Below are positions 7,979 to 15,142 of a DNA stretch of 64,000 bases, in pieces. The notes beneath the pieces are model-generated. The model worked only from the letters and a program-made list of their open reading frames with translations. It had not been told where the DNA came from and did not search any database. Every line of letters starts with the position of its first letter. The stretch's first letter is position 1. Source of the DNA: Mycetocola manganoxydans (GTDB lineage Bacteria > Actinomycetota > Actinomycetes > Actinomycetales > Microbacteriaceae). The position numbers and the translations under genes were made by a program. The stretch spans positions 62,001-126,000 of the forward strand of contig NZ_RCUV01000005.1 in NCBI RefSeq assembly GCF_003667545.1, given 5' to 3'.

Positions 7979-8524
7979 TCAGTTCTTTGACGGCGTCCGG
8001 TTTTCAGCGCTGATCATCCAGGCGTACTGCTCGAGCTTCGCGATGATCGCGTGGAGGATGTCGGCGGTCGTCGGGTCCTCTTCGTCGATCGAGTCGTGAA
8101 CCTCGCGCATCGTACCGACGACGGCTTCGATGCGCACGGTCATGAGATCGATCGTTTTTGCCGTGTCCACTTCTCCGGCAGGGAAGGCCGGAAGGGTGGT
8201 GGTCGCCGCGACGGAATCGCTGCGGCCGTCCGGAGTTGCGTGCAGTGCCCGCATCCGTTCCGCAACCTCGTCAGAGAACTCGCGCGCGGCCTCGACGACC
8301 TCGTCAAGCTGGAGATGAAGGTCACGGAAATTGCGGCCGACCACGTTCCAGTGCGCCTGCTTGCCCTGCACGTGCAGTTCGATGAGGTCGACGAGGACCT
8401 TTTGCATCGAGTCCGCGAGTTCCTTCGACGCGATGAAACCGCCCTCGGGCTTGCGCCGCCTCGTCGTCTTCGCTCCGATGGCTGAACTGCTGGTCCGTTC
8501 ACGGGTTGCCGTGGCTGTCGACAT
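7979..8524 (-). CDS. dps: Dps-family ferritin-like DNA-protecting protein
   Basis: 181 aa from the ATG at 8524, with AGGAAGGA ahead of it. Dps forms a 12-subunit shell that oxidises and stores iron and, in many species, compacts DNA under stress. The ferroxidase signature is present: HVQGKQAHWNVVGRNF with the conserved His, and LHLQLDEVVEAARE with the Asp/Glu pair. The first 27 residues are rich in Thr, Ser, Arg and Lys (RKPEGG end), a tail of the kind that binds DNA in other Dps proteins. The start at 8524 is chosen on family fit and ribosome-binding site; the frame runs open to 8881 without family resemblance. Confidence 0.93.
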   Translation of the reverse strand: MSTATATRERTSSSAIGAKTTRRRKPEGGFIASKELADSMQKVLVDLIELHVQGKQAHWNVVGRNFRDLHLQLDEVVEAAREFSDEVAERMRALHATPDGRSDSVAATTTLPAFPAGEVDTAKTIDLMTVRIEAVVGTMREVHDSIDEEDPTTADILHAIIAKLEQYAWMISAENRTPSKN

Positions 8525-8590
8525 GGAAAAGTCCTTCCTGAAAGGGTGGGTGTCCCCAGTCAACCGGGTCCCTCCTGCCGCCTCAAGGCC

Positions 8591-8618
8591 TTGCAATCGG
8601 TCAAGGAGCTGATACATC
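8591..8618 (+). promoter_or_regulatory. Candidate promoter for type III PKS operon
   Basis: TTGCAA at 8591-8596 and TACATC at 8613-8618 are separated by 16 bases, about 80 bases before the PKS start. The odd palindrome CATCCG-G-CGGATG (8615-8627) overlaps the -10 element and could be an operator. Confidence 0.35.
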
Positions 8619-8695
8619 CGGCGGATGCCTGTGCATTTCGGGCGCGACGCGCAAGGGTGTCTTCCGTGGCGGCACCGCTGTCTAAGGTGAAACCT

Positions 8696-9820
8696 ATGCC
8701 CGTGCACGTTCGTTCCATCCAGACAGCCGTCCCTTCCACCGTTTTGCGGCAGGTCGACGCGCGGAGAATATTCGTGACACAACCCGGCCTGACCCGCCTG
8801 GGGGAGCGACTCGTGGGAGCGGCGTTCGACGCATCGGGCATCGAAACGCGGCACACCGTCATCGACGATTTCAGCGCGCATGGAGACGGGGAACGGACAT
8901 TCTTCGACGGCGCAACCGGCGCGCTCCTCTCACCGTCGACACGCGAGCGCAACGACGTGTACATCCGGAGTGCTGGAGCGATGTTCGTCGAAGCGGGCCG
9001 CGCGGCGCTCGACGCGTGCCCCGATCTCGGGCCGGCAGACGTGACCCATGTCGTCACCGCATCCTGCACGGGGTTCTACGCGCCCGGACCAGACTTCGAG
9101 CTCGTCCGGGAACTGGGCCTGGCGACGACCGTCCAGCGCACCCACATCGGATTCATGGGGTGTTATGCCGCTTTCCCTGCCCTTCGGGCGGCCGCTGCAT
9201 TCTGCCGCGCAGATCCGGACGCCGTTGTACTCGTCGTCTCCTGCGAAGTGTGCACCATCCACGTGCGGTCGTCGAACGACCCCGACCAGATCGTGGCATC
9301 CTCCGTGTTCGGTGACGGCGCCGCGGCCGCCATCGTCACTGCACGGGAACTCCCGGCGGATGCCCCGTCACTCGTCATCGACCGGCTCGCGAGTGAACTC
9401 ACCCCGGTGGGGGAGAAGGACATGGCCTGGACGATCGGAGACGCCGGCTTCGACATGGTGCTGAGCGCCGCCGTTCCCAAAATCATCGACAACTACATCG
9501 AGGGTGCGCTCGTGCCGCTGCTGTCCCCCGAACCGGAGCTCGCGGCCGACCCGGCCGGAGGCATCCGTTCGTGGGCCATCCATCCGGGAGGACGGAGCAT
9601 CCTCGACAAGGTGGAGGCCAAACTCGGCCTCAGCGACAGACAACTCGAAGCATCACGGCGAGTCCTCAGGGACTTCGGCAACATGTCGAGCGCCACCGTG
9701 CTGTTCATCCTCAAGGATCTTCTCGAGGAGCAGGGTTCAGGGTCGGATCGCGTGTGCGCGATGGCGTTCGGTCCTGGACTCACCGTCGAAACCGGGCTGT
9801 TCACGCGAGTGCGTCCGTGA
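8696..9820 (+). CDS. Type III polyketide synthase
   Basis: 374 aa, a homodimeric chalcone/stilbene-synthase-type ketosynthase that condenses malonyl-CoA units onto a CoA starter without an acyl carrier protein. The full Cys-His-Asn triad is present: SCTGFYAPG (Cys124), IHPGGRSI (His296) and NMSSATV (Asn329), plus the C-terminal GFGPG-loop equivalent AFGPGLTVE. The ATG at 8696 is chosen from family length; AAGGT lies 6 bases upstream, which could be a ribosome-binding site or part of a TAAGGT -10 box. It overlaps the next gene, a methyltransferase, by four bases, so the product is probably methylated. Starter and chain length cannot be read from sequence. Confidence 0.92.
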   Translation: MPVHVRSIQTAVPSTVLRQVDARRIFVTQPGLTRLGERLVGAAFDASGIETRHTVIDDFSAHGDGERTFFDGATGALLSPSTRERNDVYIRSAGAMFVEAGRAALDACPDLGPADVTHVVTASCTGFYAPGPDFELVRELGLATTVQRTHIGFMGCYAAFPALRAAAAFCRADPDAVVLVVSCEVCTIHVRSSNDPDQIVASSVFGDGAAAAIVTARELPADAPSLVIDRLASELTPVGEKDMAWTIGDAGFDMVLSAAVPKIIDNYIEGALVPLLSPEPELAADPAGGIRSWAIHPGGRSILDKVEAKLGLSDRQLEASRRVLRDFGNMSSATVLFILKDLLEEQGSGSDRVCAMAFGPGLTVETGLFTRVRP

Positions 9821-10539
9821 GCGGACGGCGACCGCCGGTGGTGTCGACGCTGAGCGAACGGGACCCCGGCCTCGTGGAACTGATGGACGATCCGGCGTGT
9901 GACCGGGATGCGCTGTTCCGGACCTATGCCGCCTTCTCGCACGTCAACGCCCTTCTTGCCGGCTGGCGCCGTACCTATCGCGAACGGTTGCGGCCGAACT
10001 TCACCGGACCCGAGCACAGCGTCGTCGACATCGGAGCAGGCGGCGGCGATGTCGCTCGCGCCCTGATCGGCTGGGCGCGCAGGGATGGCGTGCGTCTTGA
10101 GATCACAGCGATCGACCCGGACGAACGCGCCGCCGCCTATGTCTCCACGCTTGCACCTCTCGACGGCTACACCCACCGGCTCGGCACGAGCAGCGACCTG
10201 GCGGATGAGGGGCGGCTATTCGACTTTGTTCTCTCGAACCATGTGCTGCACCACCTGGGCCCGACCGAACTCGGTACCGTCCTGGCCGACTCGGAACAGC
10301 TGGCGCGATTGGGGGTCGTCCACAGCGACATCCGCCGTTCGGCGACCGCATACGCGCTGTACTCGGTATTCACCGCCGGACGCTTCAGAGGCACCTTCAT
10401 CCGGGAAGATGGATTGCTCTCCATTCGGCGCAGCCACCGTGTCGCCGAACTCGCCGCTGCGGTTCCCGTGGGATGGCGGGTGGTTCCTCAGGCGCCGCAC
10501 CGGCTCCTGTTGATGCACGACCCGCGCGCGGGTCGCTGA
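9817..10539 (+). CDS. SAM-dependent methyltransferase (PKS tailoring)
   Basis: 240 aa from the GTG at 9817, which overlaps the PKS stop (GTGA). A Rossmann SAM-binding motif I is seen as VVDIGAGGGDVARAL, the acidic loop as ITAIDPDERA, and motif IV as FDFVLSNHVLHHL, all standard class I methyltransferase features. The C-terminal part (SAVYALYSVFTAGRFRG-like) resembles the methyltransferases that follow type III PKS genes in actinobacteria. The likely role is O- or C-methylation of the polyketide. It ends three bases before the stop of the convergent SGNH hydrolase gene, so no further tailoring gene follows on this strand. Confidence 0.87.
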   Translation: MSGRRPPVVSTLSERDPGLVELMDDPACDRDALFRTYAAFSHVNALLAGWRRTYRERLRPNFTGPEHSVVDIGAGGGDVARALIGWARRDGVRLEITAIDPDERAAAYVSTLAPLDGYTHRLGTSSDLADEGRLFDFVLSNHVLHHLGPTELGTVLADSEQLARLGVVHSDIRRSATAYALYSVFTAGRFRGTFIREDGLLSIRRSHRVAELAAAVPVGWRVVPQAPHRLLLMHDPRAGR

Positions 10540-10542
10540 GCT

Positions 10543-11406
10543 TCAGCGTCGAAGCGCCTCGAGGACCGTCGCAGCCGTGACGGCCGACCCGGCGGGATTC
10601 GGGTGCAGGAGATCGGGGAGCAGGAGCGCCTCGGGCTCGACCGCGAGGTAGGCGGAGTGAACGTCGATGCTGCGAACGGACGAGTGTTCGCCCAGCCAGG
10701 ACGTGACATTGTCGATGACGTCACGATGCGCATCCGCCCAAGCGTCGAAGCGCGGGTTCTCGAGGATCGCAGCGAACCCGGCCGTTGCCGGCCAGTAGCG
10801 CTCCACCTCGGCGACGAGAGCCGTGAGCTGCGGGCCGACCGCTGCCGGCTTCGGCACATTGTTGAGGCCGTGGTTGAAGATCACCAGGTCGGGCTGTGCT
10901 GGCACCAGGGTGTCGAAGTGTGCAAGAGAGTATTCGCCGGTCTTGCCGCTCGCCGATCCGTTCCACACGATGAGCGGGGCGGATGCCGCGTCGGCGTTCG
11001 ATTCGACTGCGGGCAGGTAGGAGGAGTTGACGAGGTCCCAGGAATGCTGAACCAGGGGGCGGTCGGTCTCCTCGGCGAGCTGGCGGAAGGCAAGATCAAC
11101 CCATTCGCCCGGCGCATCCCCGGTGGAGTCACCGATGACGGTCACGACGAACGGGCGGTTCTCGTCGGCGAGCCGGTCGCGGGCGTCGGCGAACGGCACG
11201 AGGCTGGACTGCCGTTCGGCCGCGATCGGCGGGCCGCCATCGGCGCCCGCGCTCGTTCCGGCCGCAGGCCGTGGGATCGTCGCGAACGCGACACTGGCGA
11301 CGATGGCGATGGCGAGAGCGGGGAGACCGACACGGACGAGTACCAGTCGGAGAAGAGAGCCAGAGCCTCGGTCGCGTCGCCGGCGAGGCTGTGGCGTCGT
11401 TCTCAT
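10543..11406 (-). CDS. SGNH/GDSL-type hydrolase, membrane-anchored or secreted
   Basis: 287 aa from the ATG at 11406. After a basic stretch (RRRRDRG) comes one hydrophobic segment (residues about 17-37, LVLVRVGLPALAIAIVASV), so the protein is a type II membrane protein or is secreted. The catalytic Ser block appears as VTVIGDSTGD (GDST rather than GDSL), followed by NHGLNNVP (block III Asn) and DLLHPNPAG (block V Asp-x-x-His). These place it in the SGNH esterase/lipase superfamily, possibly acting on cell-surface acyl groups. TACCCT ends six bases before the ATG, consistent with a leaderless transcript. Confidence 0.8.
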   Translation of the reverse strand: MRTTPQPRRRRDRGSGSLLRLVLVRVGLPALAIAIVASVAFATIPRPAAGTSAGADGGPPIAAERQSSLVPFADARDRLADENRPFVVTVIGDSTGDAPGEWVDLAFRQLAEETDRPLVQHSWDLVNSSYLPAVESNADAASAPLIVWNGSASGKTGEYSLAHFDTLVPAQPDLVIFNHGLNNVPKPAAVGPQLTALVAEVERYWPATAGFAAILENPRFDAWADAHRDVIDNVTSWLGEHSSVRSIDVHSAYLAVEPEALLLPDLLHPNPAGSAVTAATVLEALRR

Positions 11407-11412
11407 GGCTCT

Positions 11413-11418
11413 AGGGTA
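11413..11418 (-). promoter_or_regulatory. Leaderless -10 box for SGNH hydrolase
   Basis: TACCCT on the minus strand ends six bases before the ATG at 11406. Confidence 0.4.
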
Positions 11419-11521
11419 CGTCGTGCTGGGCGCGGGAAAGTCCATGTGCCTCTGACTGGGGGAGACGCGACGTACTGTCCGGTCGCCGCGCGGCGTTGCA
11501 GCCCACAGGGACGGCGTTCCC

Positions 11522-11527
11522 TAGACT
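11522..11527 (+). promoter_or_regulatory. Leaderless -10 box for CDP-alcohol phosphatidyltransferase
   Basis: TAGACT ends six bases before the GTG at 11534, with no Shine-Dalgarno sequence between. Confidence 0.5.
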
Positions 11528-11533
11528 GGGCGT

Positions 11534-12151
11534 GTGGATGAGCGGGAGGATGTCGAACCGAGCGACCGTATCCTGACGGTCCCGAACATCCTGAGCTTTT
11601 TGCGCCTCGCGCTCGTGCCCGTGTTCCTCATCCTGCTCGTCGAAGGGCAGGACCTCATCGCCCTCGCGGTGCTCGCCCTGTCCGGGGTCACCGACTTCCT
11701 CGACGGTTTCCTGGCGAGACGGCTCAACCAGGTCTCCAAGCTCGGTCAGCTGCTCGACCCGGCAGCGGACCGGCTGTACATCTTTGCTGCTCTCCTGGGG
11801 CTCGGCTGGCGTGAACTCATTCCGCTCTGGCTCGTCGTCGTTATCATCGCCAGGGACGTCATGCTCGTGATCCTCGCGGGGTGGCTTGCACGGATGGGTC
11901 ACGGCCCATTCCCCGTGAACTGGGTGGGCAAGTGGGCGACCGCGTGCCTCTTCATCGGCCTGCCACTTCTCATGCTGTCGGCGGCCTTCCCGGACACCAT
12001 GGAGTACACCCGGCCATTCGGTCTGGTCTTCGCCATCGTCGGCGCTGCCCTGTACTGGTGGGCAGGAGGGCTGTACCTCGTGCAGACAGTGCAGGCGTCG
12101 AGAAAACGCACGGGGCAGACGCAGCCTGATTCAGATACGCTGGAGACCTAG
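11534..12151 (+). CDS. CDP-alcohol phosphatidyltransferase
   Basis: 205 aa integral membrane enzyme of phospholipid synthesis. The family motif D-G-x2-A-R-x8-G-x3-D-x3-D is intact as DGFLARRLNQVSKLGQLLDP followed by AADR, next to a first membrane helix (ILSFLRLALVPVFLILLV) and three or four more helices. It moves a phosphatidyl group from CDP-diacylglycerol to an alcohol; whether this is glycerol-3-phosphate (PgsA) or another acceptor is not decided by the motif. Synteny with Rv1822 (pgsA2), upstream of garA in M. tuberculosis, supports orthology. The GTG start carries a leaderless-type -10 box. It ends 9 bases before garA. Confidence 0.88.
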   Translation: MDEREDVEPSDRILTVPNILSFLRLALVPVFLILLVEGQDLIALAVLALSGVTDFLDGFLARRLNQVSKLGQLLDPAADRLYIFAALLGLGWRELIPLWLVVVIIARDVMLVILAGWLARMGHGPFPVNWVGKWATACLFIGLPLLMLSAAFPDTMEYTRPFGLVFAIVGAALYWWAGGLYLVQTVQASRKRTGQTQPDSDTLET

Positions 12152-12160
12152 GAGGTCCAG

Positions 12161-12673
12161 GTGTCATATCCCAACGAGCAGAATCCCCCCACTCGGGCAT
12201 ATCTGCGCGAGCCAGCGGCGCAGAACGATGCAACCGGTGGTGCCCCGAACGATACAACCGCGAATTTCAGTCGGGAGTTCGGCGCGAGCCTGTCGAGCGT
12301 CGACAGCGACATCAGCGCTGAAGAGCAGGAAGCGATTGCCGCCCTGCCTAGCGGCTCGGCGTTGCTGATCGTCCGGCGCGGCCCGAACAGCGGGGCACGA
12401 TTCCTCCTCGATGCCGACGTGACGCTCGCCGGTCGCCACCCCGACGCAGACATTTTCCTCGACGACGTCACGGTCTCCCGTCGTCATGCCGAGTTCGTTC
12501 GCACGGGTGTCTCGTTCCAGGTCAAGGACCTCAATTCCCTGAACGGCACCTACTTCGAGGGTGTGCGCATCGACGACGCACCCTTGAGCGACGGCGCCGA
12601 GGTCCAGATCGGAAAGTTTCGTCTGACCTTCTACCCGTCCAGGGACGACCTTCAGCCGCCCGCGGGCGCCTAG
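12161..12673 (+). CDS. garA: FHA-domain regulator GarA/OdhI type
   Basis: 170 aa from a GTG. The FHA domain covers about residues 66-155 (GSALLIVRRGPNSGARF, GRHPDADIFLDDVTVSRRHAEF, LNSLNGTYFEG, GAEVQIGKFRLTF), with the phosphothreonine-binding GRxx-SRxH-NG residues in place. GarA/OdhI holds 2-oxoglutarate dehydrogenase and glutamate metabolism in check until a Ser/Thr kinase phosphorylates its N-terminal ETTS motif; the FHA domain then binds its own tail. The tail here has paired Thr at 32-33 (NDTTANF), a variant of that motif. Two MerR regulators follow, as in M. tuberculosis Rv1827-Rv1830. Confidence 0.9.
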   Translation: MSYPNEQNPPTRAYLREPAAQNDATGGAPNDTTANFSREFGASLSSVDSDISAEEQEAIAALPSGSALLIVRRGPNSGARFLLDADVTLAGRHPDADIFLDDVTVSRRHAEFVRTGVSFQVKDLNSLNGTYFEGVRIDDAPLSDGAEVQIGKFRLTFYPSRDDLQPPAGA

Positions 12674-12676
12674 ATC

Positions 12677-13405
12677 GTGACTGCCCAGGCAGCGCGCAGA
12701 AACGACGACGAGCGCGACCCCGGCAGGTCGGCATCCGCCTCCCAGCTTCTCAGCATCGGGCAGGTTCTCGCACGGCTGGCCAAGGAGTTCCCCGAACTCA
12801 GCAACTCGAAGCTGCGATTCCTCGAGGAGCAGGGTCTCGTCTCCCCGTCGCGGACGAAGTCCGGTTACCGCAAGTTTTCACCGCAGGACGTTGAGCGGCT
12901 TCGTCTGATCCTGTCGATGCAGAGGGATCACTATCTCCCTCTCAAGGTCATCCGTGGCCACCTCGCGGACATCGACGCCGGTCGGGCTCCGGCGCTGCCT
13001 GGCGCACCGTCCAACGGCCAGTTGTCGACGATCATCCCCGCAGGCAGGCGTTACCGGCGCGAAGACGTGCTCCGGGAGTCGGGCGCGAGTGCTGCCCTCC
13101 TGTCCGACGCGATCTCCGCGTCGATCATCGCCCCGGCAGACAACTACGGTGAGGATGCCATCACCGTTCTGCGCTCACTCGTCGCGCTGAAGAAGTGCGG
13201 CATCGAGCCGCGTCACCTTCGTGGGTACCGGGCGACCGCCGAACGCGAGGTCAGCATGATCGAGAGCGCCCTGCTCCCGATCGCCCGCCGTAAGGACGCG
13301 GCCAGCCGTGCGCGCGCCGCCGAACTCTCGGGCGAGATCGCCGGCCAGCTCGATGTGATTCGTGCCAGCCTGGTGCGGAGCGCCCTGGGCCGATTGACGT
13401 CGTGA
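12677..13405 (+). CDS. ftsR: MerR-family transcriptional regulator FtsR
   Basis: 242 aa from a GTG, three bases after garA. An N-terminal MerR winged helix (about residues 25-100: LSIGQVLARLAKEFPEL, SNSKLRFLEEQGLVSPSRT, GYRKFSPQDVERLRLI) is followed by a helical effector part with IIPAGRRYRREDVL. This is the Rv1828/FtsR type, which activates ftsZ expression in Corynebacterium. If that role holds here, its target promoter is in the same window at about 43.8 kb. It ends about 20 bases before an inverted repeat. Confidence 0.85.
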   Translation: MTAQAARRNDDERDPGRSASASQLLSIGQVLARLAKEFPELSNSKLRFLEEQGLVSPSRTKSGYRKFSPQDVERLRLILSMQRDHYLPLKVIRGHLADIDAGRAPALPGAPSNGQLSTIIPAGRRYRREDVLRESGASAALLSDAISASIIAPADNYGEDAITVLRSLVALKKCGIEPRHLRGYRATAEREVSMIESALLPIARRKDAASRARAAELSGEIAGQLDVIRASLVRSALGRLTS

Positions 13406-13423
13406 GATTAGACTGAACCATCA

Positions 13424-13451
13424 GCCGTGATTGTCACAGAATGATCACGGC
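13424..13451. promoter_or_regulatory. Inverted repeat downstream of ftsR
   Basis: GCCGTGAT at 13424-13431 and ATCACGGC at 13444-13451 form a perfect 8-bp dyad with a 12-base spacer. It lies between two MerR genes and may be a MerR-type operator or the ftsR terminator. Confidence 0.4.
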
Positions 13452-13505
13452 CAACCGACACGCCGACCCCCGCCGCCGGATGTCGTTGTAGAAGCCCGCC
13501 GCCCT

Positions 13506-13530
13506 CGGTACCGTGGACTGTGCGGTACCG
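13506..13530. promoter_or_regulatory. Paired CGGTACCG palindromes before second MerR gene
   Basis: The self-complementary octamer CGGTACCG occurs twice, at 13506-13513 and 13523-13530, 17 bases apart. It is placed 31 bases before the start of the next MerR gene, a natural operator position. Confidence 0.4.
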
Positions 13531-13560
13531 CCGCAGTCGAAACCCAAGAGGAGCACACGG

Positions 13561-14106
13561 ATGAGCGAATTCCCCGCCAACGACAGTCCTCGCTATGACC
13601 TGGGTCTCCTGTTCACCGACGGACTGCCCGAACTCGACGACCAGGCCGGCTACCGGGGCGCTGTCGCCGCGCGTGCCGCAGGCATCAGCTACCGCCAGCT
13701 CGACTACTGGGCACGCACCGGGCTCGTCGAACCCACCGTGCGCGGTGCAGCCGGATCCGGGTCGCAGCGTCTCTACGGTTTCCGTGACATCCTCGTGCTC
13801 AAGCTCGTTAAGCGCCTGCTCGACACCGGGATCTCCCTCCAGCAGATTCGCACCGCGGTGAACCAGTTGCGTGAATCCGGGGTCAACGACCTCGCCCAGA
13901 CCACGCTGATGTCCGACGGCGCCAGCGTCTACCTGTGCACCTCGGACGATGAGGTCATCGACCTCGTCAGCCGCGGCCAGGGCGTCTTCGGTATTGCCGT
14001 CGGCAAGGTTCTCCGCGAGGTGGAAACCACCCTGATCGAGTTCGACTCTCAGGCTGCAGACCCCATGGACGAGCTCGCCGCTCGTCGCGCCGCCCGCACG
14101 GCCTGA
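13561..14106 (+). CDS. MerR-family regulator (Rv1830 position)
   Basis: 181 aa from the ATG at 13561, with AAGAGGAG upstream. The winged helix is central: AGYRGAVAARAAGISYRQLDYWARTGLVEPTV, then GSQRLYGFRDILVLKLVKRLLDTGISL with the recognition and dimer helices. The C-terminal domain (VYLCTSDDEVIDLVSRGQGVFGIAVGKV) matches Rv1830 and its Corynebacterium counterpart. In M. tuberculosis a DUF151 nuclease gene (Rv1829) separates this gene from ftsR; here it is absent and replaced by 155 bases carrying two dyads. Target genes are not known from sequence. Confidence 0.85.
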   Translation: MSEFPANDSPRYDLGLLFTDGLPELDDQAGYRGAVAARAAGISYRQLDYWARTGLVEPTVRGAAGSGSQRLYGFRDILVLKLVKRLLDTGISLQQIRTAVNQLRESGVNDLAQTTLMSDGASVYLCTSDDEVIDLVSRGQGVFGIAVGKVLREVETTLIEFDSQAADPMDELAARRAARTA

Positions 14107-14131
14107 GTTTCTCCGCCCACTCCGCCAGCGA

Positions 14132-14174
14132 ATTCACTCGCTCCGGACGCATTCATCCGGCGTGACGAGTGAAT
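14132..14174. terminator. Stem-loop between convergent merR and parA
   Basis: Outer arms ATTCACTCG (14132-14140) and CGAGTGAAT (14166-14174) enclose an inner CCGGA/TCCGG stem. It is placed between two convergent genes, so it could end both transcripts. Confidence 0.5.
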
Positions 14175-14248
14175 CGGTCCGCAGCGGGTGAAATGGCGGG
14201 TAGCCAAAGCCAAAGCTCGAGCCCCGGAGAACTCAAGCCGACGAAAAA

Positions 14249-15067
14249 CTACCGTGCAGCCTTCGCGGCGTCGGCGTATTCGCCGACGCGGCCGGTGCGG
14301 AGCACACGGTCGAGCAGCTGGTCGAAGTTCGACGCCATCTCCTGGGCGCTGTCTCCCGGCCAGATGTGCAGCGGCTTCGCGGCGCCCTGAGCCTGCTGGA
14401 GCGAGGTACGCTCCGGCAGCTGGGGGCTGAGGACGAGGGGACCGAACATGTCGCGCAGTTCCTTGATCCGGAACTGGTGCTCCATGGACTGCGACCGGAC
14501 CCGGTTGACGACGATTCCGAGGGGCTGCAGGCGCGGGCTCAGGCCCCGCCGGATCTCCTCGATCGCCCGGAGGGCTCGGTCTGCAGCGGCAACGGAGAAC
14601 AGCCCGGGTTCGGTGACGACGACGACACGGTCGCTCGCCGCCCAGGCGGTACGGGTGAGCGCGTTGAGCGAAGGAGCACAGTCGATCAGAACGAGGTCAT
14701 AGTCGTCCTCGACGTGGGCGAGAGCTTCTTCGAGCTTCCAGATGTCGCGAATCGAGGGGTGCGGACCGTCGAAGTTGATGGCGGACGGGCTCCCGATGAG
14801 CACGTCGATGGTGCCGGGGTGCGTCTTCGTCCAGCCGCTCGGCGCAATCGCCTGACGCACCGTCTTTTCCTTGGGAGAAGCGAGGACATCGGCGACATTC
14901 AGGCGCCCGGCGAGAGAAATATCCATGCCGGTCGAGACGTCTGATTGCGGGTCGAGGTCGACGACGAGGGTACGGACGCCCTTGGCGAACGCGGCGGAGG
15001 CCAGGCCAAGGCTGACGGTGGTTTTCCCGACGCCTCCCTTGAGGCTCGAGACGCTGAGTACGTGCAC
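14249..15067 (-). CDS. Orphan ParA-family ATPase
   Basis: 272 aa from a GTG at 15067. The deviant Walker A is [17 protein letters not shown] near the N-terminus, followed by VVDLDPQSDVSTGMD (A' box) and LVLIDCAPSLNALT (Walker B). These are the hallmarks of ParA/Soj partition ATPases. No parB or parS lies nearby, so it is probably not the chromosomal partition pair. The GTG at 15067 is chosen because TAACGT ends 8 bases upstream; another GTG at 15088 is possible. It is divergent from pyruvate carboxylase, with only 75 bases between start codons. Cargo is unknown; related orphan ParA proteins position large protein assemblies. Confidence 0.85.
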   Translation of the reverse strand: MHVLSVSSLKGGVGKTTVSLGLASAAFAKGVRTLVVDLDPQSDVSTGMDISLAGRLNVADVLASPKEKTVRQAIAPSGWTKTHPGTIDVLIGSPSAINFDGPHPSIRDIWKLEEALAHVEDDYDLVLIDCAPSLNALTRTAWAASDRVVVVTEPGLFSVAAADRALRAIEEIRRGLSPRLQPLGIVVNRVRSQSMEHQFRIKELRDMFGPLVLSPQLPERTSLQQAQGAAKPLHIWPGDSAQEMASNFDQLLDRVLRTGRVGEYADAAKAAR

Positions 15068-15075
15068 AAGAAGAT

Positions 15076-15081
15076 ACGTTA
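15076..15081 (-). promoter_or_regulatory. Leaderless -10 box for parA-like gene
   Basis: TAACGT on the minus strand ends eight bases before the GTG at 15067. Confidence 0.35.
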
Positions 15082-15142
15082 CCTTCACTAAGCTTGCAGA
15101 ACCTAACTGTTCCCTGTGCGCTGTGCTGCCAGAGAGGTCTGC

